Assembly: GCA_025360845.1 (NCBI GenBank)
Contig: JANYBJ010000113.1
Coordinates: 1 to 49,417 of the forward strand
Length of the DNA: 49,417 nucleotides
DNA from: a bacterium
Lineage (GTDB): Bacteria > Verrucomicrobiota > Kiritimatiellia > RFP12 > UBA1067
Direction: 5' to 3'
Positions 17,463-24,507 of the stretch are shown in pieces. Numbering within the stretch: the first letter of the stretch is position 1; each line of letters starts with the position of its first letter. The notes beneath the pieces were generated by a model. It was not told the DNA's origin and did no database searches. It saw only the letters and a program-made list of their open reading frames with translations. The position numbers were made by a program, and so were the translations under genes.

Positions 17463-17584
17463 GTCATTCCTCCCAGGATGTAATCAGAAGCCGCTTTCGA
17501 GGATGTCTATCGCCTGCGGGATGTCGGGGACCTTCTTGGGTGAATCGGATTCCTTGAGGGCACAGCTCTTTTTACATTCTCAAT

Positions 17585-17614
17585 ATTATAGTACGTCTCT
17601 AGATGTTCTAGCAA
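17585..17614 (-). promoter_or_regulatory. Promoter upstream of RHS gene 2
   Basis: On the minus strand, TTGCTA (17609-17614), an 18-bp spacer and a perfect TATAAT (17585-17590). A small palindrome CTAGA-TGT-TCTAG lies in the spacer and could bind a regulator. The RHS start codon is about 120 bp downstream. The surrounding sequence is notably AT-rich. Confidence 0.55.
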
Positions 17615-17672
17615 TCAAATATTTTCAATTAAGGCGCTTATTTAACGCGCTACCACGCCTGCACCACCCGGC

Positions 17673-18614
17673 TCAGACCTTGGCCGCCGGGCTTTGGCCG
17701 TCGTCGCGGTCACTGGCGCGGTGGGGGCCGGTGTCGCCCTTGCGGCAGGCGAGGGGCGTGATGCCGGTGTGGCGCTTGAACAGGCTGGCGAAGTGCTGTG
17801 AGGTGCAAAAGCCGAGCCGCATCGCGATCTCCGTGACGGAGGTGTCGGTTTCCTGCAGCAGCGCGCGGGCCGCTTTCATGCGGCAGGCGAGCAGAAACTG
17901 GCGGGGAGGCAGGCCGGCTAAGGTGCGGAAGCGCGCGATGAAATGCGAGGGGGCCAAGCCCGCCCGCCGGGCGAGGTCTTCAACCGCATAAGCGCTCTCC
18001 GGATGGGCCTGCATTTCGCGCATAAGCGCCTCCAGCCGCGTTTCTCCCGGAGGCACCGTATAGGCGTTGGCCGATGCCAGGACCTCCATCAAGAGTTCCA
18101 GAATGGTCGTGCGCAGACGGAGCGTGCGCAGGTGCGTGGCGGGTTCGTCGACCAGCATGTGGAGCGACTGGAACAGGCGCTTGATGCGCTCTGTGCCGAG
18201 GAAATGGCGATAGGGGATGTGCAGCAGCGCCTGACGCAGCGCAGCGGCCTCGCGCGCCGGCTGCTGCAGAAAGGTGGGCTCCTTCGTCTCGAGCCGCAGG
18301 ATCAGCCAGTACAGGATCAGGCCTTTGGGGTGTTCGCTCACCGTGTGGCGTTCGCCCGGCAGGTTCACGAAGACCTCGCCGGGAGCGAGGCGGAAGACGC
18401 GCCCGTTGAAACCGAACGAGAGCGTGTTGCGCACGCAGTAGTGAATCTCGACGCAGCCGGGGTGCCAGTGCTCGGGAACGTCGGGGCGCGGATTGCGGTA
18501 CTGGCAGTAGCCCAGCATGGGAACCGCCGGGATGCCGACCTCGGCGAGGTTCAGCACGCGGCGCTCCGAGGTGTTCATGTAGTCGAAACGCAAATTCGAA
18601 ATGGCCGGCGGCAT
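17673..18614 (-). CDS. AraC-family transcriptional regulator
   Basis: 313 residues. An N-terminal cupin-like sensor domain (about 30-110, PEHWHPGCVEIHYCVRNTLS, then FRLAPGEVFVNLPGERHTV) binds the effector in this family. The C-terminal double helix-turn-helix (about 195-290) includes YAVEDLARRAGLAPSHFIAR and the second recognition helix TSVTEIAMRLGFCTSQHFAS, followed by LFKRHTGITPLACR. It is divergent from the sugar-kinase gene 87 bp away and is the natural regulator of the N-acetylhexosamine cluster. The first ATG lacks a good ribosome site. An internal ATG at codon 13 is an alternative start, also without a clear site. Confidence 0.9.
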   Translation of the reverse strand: MPPAISNLRFDYMNTSERRVLNLAEVGIPAVPMLGYCQYRNPRPDVPEHWHPGCVEIHYCVRNTLSFGFNGRVFRLAPGEVFVNLPGERHTVSEHPKGLILYWLILRLETKEPTFLQQPAREAAALRQALLHIPYRHFLGTERIKRLFQSLHMLVDEPATHLRTLRLRTTILELLMEVLASANAYTVPPGETRLEALMREMQAHPESAYAVEDLARRAGLAPSHFIARFRTLAGLPPRQFLLACRMKAARALLQETDTSVTEIAMRLGFCTSQHFASLFKRHTGITPLACRKGDTGPHRASDRDDGQSPAAKV

Positions 18615-18701
18615 GTGCGTAATCTTACGATAGTAATATTGTTAACGCAAGAGGATCACGCAATAGCGTAAAATAAAAAACGTAGAGATAAGGAGGTCGT
18701 T

Positions 18702-20072
18702 ATGTTGGACACTGGCATTCACACGAGGGCGGCGCTGAAAAGGGATTTCAAACCGCCGATCACGTTACTGCAGGAGCTGAAGCGCGCCTCGCGGCCGGGC
18801 GGCAAGGTGTTGGTGATCGCCTGGGAGCGCGAGAACGGGTATGTGACGCGCTACGACCTGCCGCTGCCGCCGCGCGCCGAGGACTCGGCGGAAGTGCTGC
18901 TGCTCGCCGAGCGTATCGTCAAGTTCCTGCTTTGGGCGGCCGGCGGATGGCGTCTGATGTTGTGCGGTCCGCGGAAGCTCTGCCTGTCGATCAAACACCA
19001 GTACACCAAGAACGGGGCGCGGGCCTTCGACGTGAACTTCATGGAAGGCGTGTACGGAAAGCCCATGGTTGTGGAGATGCGTCCGCTGGCCGAAATGCCC
19101 CAGAGCTATGAGCGCGCGCTGTTGATGGACAACCGCACCAACGGGTGTCGCCTGGGGTTCGACCTGGGCGCGAGCGACTTCAAGGTCAGCGCGGTCAAGC
19201 GCGGCAAGGTGGTGTTCAGCGAGGAGTTCCCGTGGGACCCGCGCAATCAGCCCGACCCCGAATACCATTACTCGAAGCTGACCGAGGCTCTGAAAAAGGC
19301 GGCGGCGAAATTGCCGCGTGTGGACGCGATCGGCGGCAGCACCGCCGGGGTGGTCGTGGACAACCGCATCCAGGTGGCGTCGCTCTTCCGCGCGGTTCCG
19401 CCGGAGCGCTACGCCGAGGCGCAGAATATGTTCCTCCGCCTGGGCAAGGAGTGGAACGTGCCGATCGAGGTGGCGAACGACGGCGACGTGACCGCCTTGG
19501 CAGGTCTGATGTCGCTGGGCAAGAAGGGCATTCTCGGCGTGGCTATGGGATCGAGCGAGGCGGGCGGTTTCATCGACCGCATGGGCTGCCTCACGGGGCG
19601 GCTCTCCGAATTGGCCTTCGCTCCTGTCGACCTGCATCCGGCCGCGCCGGCGGACGAGTGGTCGGGCGACACGGGCGTGGGCGCGATGTACTTCTCGCAG
19701 CAGGCGGTGAACCACCTGGCGCTGAAGAAGGGCATCCGTTTCCCGGCCAAGATGCCGCTGCCGGAGCGGCTGAAGAAGATTCAGGAGCGGATGCTGGACG
19801 GCGATGTGACGGCGCTGACGATCTTCCAGAAGATCGGCCTCTACCTCGGATACACCGTGCCTTGGTACCGCGAGTTCTACGGCTTCGACAGCATGATGAT
19901 CCTCGGGCGCGTGACCTCCGGTCCCGGCGGCGTGATGATCCTCGAGACGGCGCGCCTGATCCTGGCCGACCAGTTCCCGGAAGTGGCGGAGGAGGTCGAG
20001 GTCTTCATGCCGGACGAGAAGGCGCGGCGCGTGGGCCAGTCCGTTGCCGCGGCGGCTTTGCCGCTGCTTTAA
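18702..20072 (+). CDS. ROK-like sugar kinase with N-terminal extension
   Basis: 456 residues. The ASKHA-type phosphate-binding start GFDLGASDFKVSAV lies at 152-165, unusually late: ordinary ROK kinases begin with it. A second motif is IGGSTAGVVV, and the expected catalytic region reads VANDGDVTALAG. The CxCGxxGCxE zinc motif of classical ROK proteins is absent. The 145-residue N-terminal part (GGKVLVIAWERENGYVTRYD) is not recognised. It probably phosphorylates a sugar such as glucosamine or N-acetylglucosamine released by the downstream enzymes. Strong AAGGAGG ribosome site; first gene of a four-gene plus-strand cluster. Confidence 0.75.
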   Translation: MLDTGIHTRAALKRDFKPPITLLQELKRASRPGGKVLVIAWERENGYVTRYDLPLPPRAEDSAEVLLLAERIVKFLLWAAGGWRLMLCGPRKLCLSIKHQYTKNGARAFDVNFMEGVYGKPMVVEMRPLAEMPQSYERALLMDNRTNGCRLGFDLGASDFKVSAVKRGKVVFSEEFPWDPRNQPDPEYHYSKLTEALKKAAAKLPRVDAIGGSTAGVVVDNRIQVASLFRAVPPERYAEAQNMFLRLGKEWNVPIEVANDGDVTALAGLMSLGKKGILGVAMGSSEAGGFIDRMGCLTGRLSELAFAPVDLHPAAPADEWSGDTGVGAMYFSQQAVNHLALKKGIRFPAKMPLPERLKKIQERMLDGDVTALTIFQKIGLYLGYTVPWYREFYGFDSMMILGRVTSGPGGVMILETARLILADQFPEVAEEVEVFMPDEKARRVGQSVAAAALPLL

Positions 20073-20074
20073 AT

Positions 20075-20145
20075 GGCTCGGCAGAGTCTCGCCCTCCATG
20101 ATGTTGTAGCAGGCCATGGAGGGCGAGCGTCCTCGCGAGCCGCAG
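20075..20145. repeat. Intergenic palindromic repeat family B, copy 1
   Basis: GGCTCGGCAGAGTCTCGCCC ... GGGCGAGCGTCCTCGCGAGC: arms of about 25 bases (CTCGCCCTCCA/TGGAGGGCGAG core) around a loop of about 20 bases. It fills the spacer between the ROK-like gene and the deacetylase. Compared with the copies at 21024 and 30152 it is inserted in the opposite orientation. Confidence 0.75.
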
Positions 20146-20169
20146 CAGATTTGAACAGGGAGAAACGAA

Positions 20170-21012
20170 ATGACTTTGACCAAGATAAACGCGGACATTT
20201 TTGTGCCCGACGGCGCCGCGTTGGAGGACGCGCTGAAGCGGACGACGCATCTGGGTGTGGGCGCGCATCAGGACGACCTTGAGTTCATGGCGTCACACGG
20301 GGTTTTGGCCTGTTTCTGTCAGGCGGACAAGGCGTTCTGCGGCGTGACCTGCACCGACGGCGCGGGCAGCTCGCGGGCGGGCGTGTATGCGGCGTATACC
20401 GACGAACAGATGAAAAGGGTGCGGCGGCAGGAACAACGCACGGCCGCGATGGTCGGGCGCTACGGCGCGATGCTGCAGCTGGACTTCGCCAGCAAAGAGG
20501 TGAAGGCGATGGACAACGCGGCCGTGGTGAACGACCTTCACGAGATTCTGAAGGCCACCCGTCCGCAGACCGTCTACACGCACGCCCCGTCCGACAAGCA
20601 CGATACGCACGTGGGCGTGATGCGAGCGCTGATCGCGGCGCTTCGGCGTCTGCCTCTGGCCGAGCGTCCCGAACACGTATACGGCTGCGAGATCTGGCGC
20701 GATTTGGACTGGCTGCCGGATGACCGTAAAGTCGTGTTGGACGTGAGTGACCGCGCCAACATCTCCGCTGCGCTCTCGGGGGTTTTCGATTCGCAGATCT
20801 CCGGCGGCAAGCGGTATGATGAAGCCGTGCTGGGCCGGCGCAAAGCGCATGCGACGTTCTTCGAGTCGCATGCCGTGGACGCCGCGACGATGCTCACCTT
20901 CGCGATGGATTTGAGCCCGCTGATAAAAGACGACACGCTCTCGATTGCGGCGTACACCGCCTCGCTGATCGAGGAGCTGAAAGCGGACGTGGTCAAGAGA
21001 ATAGGTACGTAA
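20170..21012 (+). CDS. PIG-L family zinc-dependent deacetylase
   Basis: 280 residues, no signal peptide, so cytoplasmic. The metal-binding motif of PIG-L/LmbE enzymes reads AHQDDLEF (32-39, canonical AHPDDE), and the second site is HAPSDKHDTHVG (138-149) supplying histidines. The family removes the acetyl group from N-acetylglucosamine units. In this cluster a likely role is deacetylation of an N-acetylhexosamine or its derivative, between the GH20 enzyme and the kinases. The Pro to Gln change in the first motif is a mild oddity. It is separated from both neighbours by family B repeats, which may fold in the transcript. Confidence 0.85.
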   Translation: MTLTKINADIFVPDGAALEDALKRTTHLGVGAHQDDLEFMASHGVLACFCQADKAFCGVTCTDGAGSSRAGVYAAYTDEQMKRVRRQEQRTAAMVGRYGAMLQLDFASKEVKAMDNAAVVNDLHEILKATRPQTVYTHAPSDKHDTHVGVMRALIAALRRLPLAERPEHVYGCEIWRDLDWLPDDRKVVLDVSDRANISAALSGVFDSQISGGKRYDEAVLGRRKAHATFFESHAVDAATMLTFAMDLSPLIKDDTLSIAAYTASLIEELKADVVKRIGT

Positions 21013-21023
21013 CCCCATATTCC

Positions 21024-21092
21024 GCGGCTCGCGAGGACGCTCGCCCTCCAAAGCGCATATTGTCCATGGAGGGCGAGACGCCGTCGAGCCGG
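21024..21092. repeat. Intergenic palindromic repeat family B, copy 2
   Basis: GCGGCTCGCGAGGACGCTCG ... GGCGAGACGCCGTCGAGCC, with the CTCGCCCTCCA/TGGAGGGCGAG core. It lies in the spacer between the deacetylase and the kinase. Confidence 0.75.
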
Positions 21093-21115
21093 TGATCTGC
21101 GGTTGAGGAGGTAGA

Positions 21116-22243
21116 ATGGAACGGGCAAAACACAGCGTTGAGCAGGTGAGGCAGGTCTATAGCGGCTTTCAGGCGTGGGGCGATTTCGTCGACGCCGCGC
21201 CCTACGGCTCAGGGCACATCAACGACACCTACAAAGTGTCGGTGCGGCTGGCGGGCACGCCGGCACACTATCTGGCGCAGCGCATCAACCACGCGATCTT
21301 CAAGGAGCCGGACAAGCTGATGGAGAACGTGATGCGCGTCACCGGGCATCTGGGGCGCAAGCTGGCGGCGGCGGGTGACGCCGATGCGACGCGCAAAGCG
21401 CTGACCGTGATTCCGGCGCGCGACGGCCTGCCGTTCGTCCGCGATGCGGAGGGCAACTGGTGGCGCATGTACCTCTTCATCGAGCAGGCGCAGACCTACG
21501 ACATCATCGAGAGCGAGCGGCAGGCGTACGAGGCGGCGCGGGCCTTTGCGCGGTTCCAGAATCTGCTGGCCGATCTGCCGGCCCCGCGGCTCCACGAGAC
21601 CATCCCGGCGTTTCACAACACCCTGTCGCGGCTGAAGGCGCTGGACGCGGCGATCGCGGCGGACGCGTGCGGACGCAAGGCCGGGGTGGCGGCGGAGATC
21701 GCGTTCATCGACGAGCGGCGCGAACAGTGCGGGCGGCTTTTGGCGCGGAACGCGCGCGGCGAGATTCCCGAGCGCATCACGCACAACGACACCAAGATCA
21801 ACAACGTGATGCTCGACGACGCCACCGCCACCGGCGTCTGCGTGATCGATCTCGACACCGTGATGCCGGGCCTGGCGCTCTACGATTTCGGCGACATGGT
21901 GCGTTCGGCCACGGCGGCGGCCAAGGAGGATGAACAGGACGTGTCGAAGGTCGGCAGCCGCATCGCGATGTTCGAGGCGCTGGCGCGCGGGTATCTGTCC
22001 GAAGCCGCGTTTCTGGTGCCAGCGGAGGTGGAGGAGCTGGTTTTTTCGGGGCGGCTGATCACGCTGACGATCGCCATCCGTTTTCTCACCGACTACCTGT
22101 CGGGCGATGTCTATTTCCGGACGCACCGGCCGGGCCAGAACCTGGACCGTTGCCGCACGCAGCTACAGATGGTGCGCAGCTTAGAGGCTCAGGCCGCTGC
22201 CATGGAGGCGATCGTGCGCGGAATCAGCAGGCCGGGCTCGTAA
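21116..22243 (+). CDS. NahK-like N-acetylhexosamine kinase (APH fold)
   Basis: 375 residues with the aminoglycoside-phosphotransferase/choline-kinase fold. A nucleotide-binding segment YGSGHINDTYKV lies at 30-41, the catalytic Brenner motif ITHNDTKINNVMLD at 221-234 (Asp225 as base), and the metal-binding segment VIDLDTVMPG at 243-252 followed by YDFGDMVRS. This arrangement is that of N-acetylhexosamine 1-kinases of the lacto-N-biose/galacto-N-biose pathway, which phosphorylate the anomeric carbon of GlcNAc or GalNAc. The neighbouring GH20 gene supports this substrate class. A related homoserine or fructosamine kinase cannot be excluded. A GAGGAGG ribosome site precedes the ATG. Confidence 0.8.
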   Translation: MERAKHSVEQVRQVYSGFQAWGDFVDAAPYGSGHINDTYKVSVRLAGTPAHYLAQRINHAIFKEPDKLMENVMRVTGHLGRKLAAAGDADATRKALTVIPARDGLPFVRDAEGNWWRMYLFIEQAQTYDIIESERQAYEAARAFARFQNLLADLPAPRLHETIPAFHNTLSRLKALDAAIAADACGRKAGVAAEIAFIDERREQCGRLLARNARGEIPERITHNDTKINNVMLDDATATGVCVIDLDTVMPGLALYDFGDMVRSATAAAKEDEQDVSKVGSRIAMFEALARGYLSEAAFLVPAEVEELVFSGRLITLTIAIRFLTDYLSGDVYFRTHRPGQNLDRCRTQLQMVRSLEAQAAAMEAIVRGISRPGS

Positions 22244-22297
22244 TCGTAAGCTCTCCGACCGAATGGATTATGATTAGGAGTAAGATTATGATTACGA
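22238..22297. repeat. ATTACG/ATTATG hexamer repeat, second locus
   Basis: Starts inside the last codons of the kinase gene with TCGTAATCGTAAG and ends with GATTATGATTACGA. The outer TCGTAATC/GATTACGA arms pair, and the interior repeats GATTA at about six-base steps. It is related to the array at 1326-1405 and, like it, lies just before a secreted glycosidase gene. Confidence 0.5.
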
Positions 22298-22368
22298 CCG
22301 GGAACGGCACTTATCTTAGCGCCCTTCACACCGGGCCGTCCTCACGAGCAGAATAAAGGAGAAGGGGT

Positions 22369-23451
22369 ATGCGAAAGACAGGTGTATGCTGCGCGGTGGC
22401 CGCCGTTCTTTGCGGCGGCGGCGTGCTGTTGGCGGAGAAGCCCGAACGGATCATCTCAAAGCCGGTCGTCGTGCCCGCTCCTGCGATGATGGACTGGCGG
22501 TACGGCGTTTTCACGCTGACGCCGCAGTCGGTGCTCCGCTTCGACAAAAAAGTGGCGGGGACGCGGGAAGCGGCCGAGGCCCTGGCGGCCTTGCTGCGTC
22601 CCGCGACCGGCTATCCGCTGCCGGTCAAGGCCGGCGGGGGTGCGCCTGCCGACATCGCGTTCGCGGCTCCTGCGGCGGATGAGGCGGTGAAGCCGGAAGG
22701 CTACAGGCTGCATGCTGATCAGGAGGGCGCGGTGATCGTGGCGGCTGATCCGGCGGGCTATTTCTACGGCGCGCAGACGCTGCGGCAGCTCTTTCCTAAT
22801 GCGGCCTTCGGGGGCGAACGCGCGACCAATCAGGCGTGGCGGATCGCGGGTGTGGAGATCGAGGATGCGCCGCGTTTCCCGTGGCGAGGCGTGTTGTTGG
22901 ACGAGGGGCGTCACTTCTTCGGCAAGGCGTATGTGATGCGGCTGCTCGACCAGATGGCGATGCACAAGCTCAACACCTTTCAGTGGCATCTGACCGATGA
23001 CCAGGGGTGGCGCATCGCGATCGAAAAATACCCGAAGCTGATGGAGGTGGCATCCAAGCGCCCGGGTTCGGTTACGCCGGGGGACCGCACGTCGCAAGAC
23101 GGAAAACCGTACGGGCCGTTCTTCTACACGCGGCAGGAGATCCGCGAGATCGTGGCCTATGCCAAGGCGCGTCACATCAACGTGGTTCCCGAGATCGAGA
23201 TGCCGGGTCACGGCCGCGCGGCGCTGGCCGCGTATCCCGAACTGTCCTGCCGCGGAGTGCCTTTGGAGCCGCGCGTGCCGTGGGGCGTAGAAGAGGAGGT
23301 GTACTGTGCGGGCAACGACCAGACGCTGCGTTTTCTGGAGGGCGTGCTGGACGAGGTGTGCGCGCTGTTCGACAGCCCCTTCATCCACATCGGCGGCGAC
23401 GAATGCCCCAAGGCCCGCTGGAAAGAGTGCCCCAAGTGCAGGCCCGCATGA
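22369..23451 (+). CDS. GH20 beta-N-acetylhexosaminidase, N-terminal part (frameshifted)
   Basis: 360 codons ending in an early TGA. A signal peptide covers about residues 1-23. The GH20b-like N-terminal domain (about 30-145) leads into the catalytic barrel: RGVLLDEGRHFFGKAYVMRL, then FQWHLTDDQGWRIAIEKYPK, VPEIEMPGHGRAALAAYPEL, and the hallmark HIGGDE with the catalytic pair Asp344-Glu345. The frame is lost right after WKECPKC: inserting one C between 23439 and 23440 restores QARMKQNGLKD and continues to 24353, giving a normal 661-residue GH20 enzyme. The break may be a real mutation or an assembly error. The enzyme would release terminal GlcNAc/GalNAc outside the cytoplasm. Confidence 0.85.
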   Translation: MRKTGVCCAVAAVLCGGGVLLAEKPERIISKPVVVPAPAMMDWRYGVFTLTPQSVLRFDKKVAGTREAAEALAALLRPATGYPLPVKAGGGAPADIAFAAPAADEAVKPEGYRLHADQEGAVIVAADPAGYFYGAQTLRQLFPNAAFGGERATNQAWRIAGVEIEDAPRFPWRGVLLDEGRHFFGKAYVMRLLDQMAMHKLNTFQWHLTDDQGWRIAIEKYPKLMEVASKRPGSVTPGDRTSQDGKPYGPFFYTRQEIREIVAYAKARHINVVPEIEMPGHGRAALAAYPELSCRGVPLEPRVPWGVEEEVYCAGNDQTLRFLEGVLDEVCALFDSPFIHIGGDECPKARWKECPKCRPA

Positions 23452-24353
23452 AGCAGAACGGGCTCAAGGACGAGCGTGAGTTGCAGAGCTGGTTCGTCCG
23501 TCATTTCGACCAGCACCTCGCCAAGAAAGGGCGCCGCCTGATCGGATGGGACGAGATCCTGGAGGGCGGGTTGGCGCCGGGCGCGGCGGTGATGTCGTGG
23601 CGCGGCCTGAAGGGCGGCCAAGAGGCGGTGGCCATGGGACATGACGTGGTGATGACGCCGACCGATTACTGCTACTTCGATTACGGGCAGTTCTCGGGCG
23701 CCGACGGCTACGAGTATATCGGCGGCCTCCTGTCGCTGAAAAAGGTGTACGCGTTCGACCCGTGCGCCGGGATACCCGCCTATCGGGAGAGCCATGTGCT
23801 GGGCGGTCAGGCGAATCTCTGGACCGAGTACGTCTGGGCTCAGAAGGATGCGGAGTGGAAGCTCTTTCCGCGCGTGTGCGCCTTGGCGGAGGCCGTCTGG
23901 TCGCCACCCGGAAAGAGGGACTTCGCGGCCTTTACGGAACGGCTGAAGGTACACCACGACCGGCTGCTGCGGCTGGGCATCAACGCCGCGCCGGTGGAGC
24001 CTCCTTTTTCGGCGCAGTGGAAGTCGGGGGAAATGTCCAACGACTGGAGCGTCAAGACGTGGGATATCGGCAACTGGCTTGACCAGGCCGGCGCGTATGA
24101 GATCCGCTTCACCTACACGCACGGGGCGCACCGGCTGGACATGCGCAAGCTGCGGATCACGGCGGACGGCGCGGTCGTGGCGTCGGAGGACAAGGCCAAT
24201 TTCACCGGCAGCGCCAATGCGGTGGCCGAGTACGTGATGCGGCTGCCGGCACCGCGCGACCCGGCCAAGAAATACCTGCTTCAGGCCGAGATCCGCGGCG
24301 ACGGCGGCGGGGACTCCAACGGCCGGATCGACATCGAGCGCTCGGATAAGTGA
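23448..24353 (+). CDS. GH20 beta-N-acetylhexosaminidase, C-terminal part
   Basis: 301 codons from an ATG that overlaps the stop of the previous part (ATGA at 23448-23451). It holds the second half of the GH20 barrel: RRLIGWDEILEGGLAPGAAV, then DYCYFDYGQ, VLGGQANLWTEYVW and FPRVCALAEAVWS, which carry the substrate-binding Trp, Asp/Tyr and Glu residues of the family. Residues about 205-300 form a beta-sandwich accessory domain of the kind that follows many GH20 barrels. As a separate polypeptide it lacks the catalytic Asp-Glu and a signal peptide, so it is useful only if joined to the first part by frame correction or by association. No strong ribosome site is seen before the ATG. Confidence 0.7.
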   Translation: MKQNGLKDERELQSWFVRHFDQHLAKKGRRLIGWDEILEGGLAPGAAVMSWRGLKGGQEAVAMGHDVVMTPTDYCYFDYGQFSGADGYEYIGGLLSLKKVYAFDPCAGIPAYRESHVLGGQANLWTEYVWAQKDAEWKLFPRVCALAEAVWSPPGKRDFAAFTERLKVHHDRLLRLGINAAPVEPPFSAQWKSGEMSNDWSVKTWDIGNWLDQAGAYEIRFTYTHGAHRLDMRKLRITADGAVVASEDKANFTGSANAVAEYVMRLPAPRDPAKKYLLQAEIRGDGGGDSNGRIDIERSDK

Positions 24354-24388
24354 TCGCCCAAGGTCAACCGCTCGTCCATAACTTCAAC

Positions 24389-24457
24389 GGTAGGGACGCC
24401 TCCCCGAGGCGTCCGCGAGGCAATGACCGGCGGACGGTTCGGGGAACCGTCCCTACC
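24389..24457. repeat. Palindromic repeat family A, copy 4
   Basis: Same as copy 1 with single-base changes. Both flanks (CTCGTCCATAACTTCAAC on the left; CGTTTATTCCCGCTCCGC on the right) match the sequence between copies 1 and 2, defining an extended unit of roughly 130 bp. It lies between the convergent GH20 and beta-propeller genes and could act as a shared bidirectional stem-loop. Confidence 0.75.
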
Positions 24458-24507
24458 AAAGTTGCCCGTACCGTTTATTCCCGCTCCGCGGGCGGGGGGC
24501 TTCTCCC

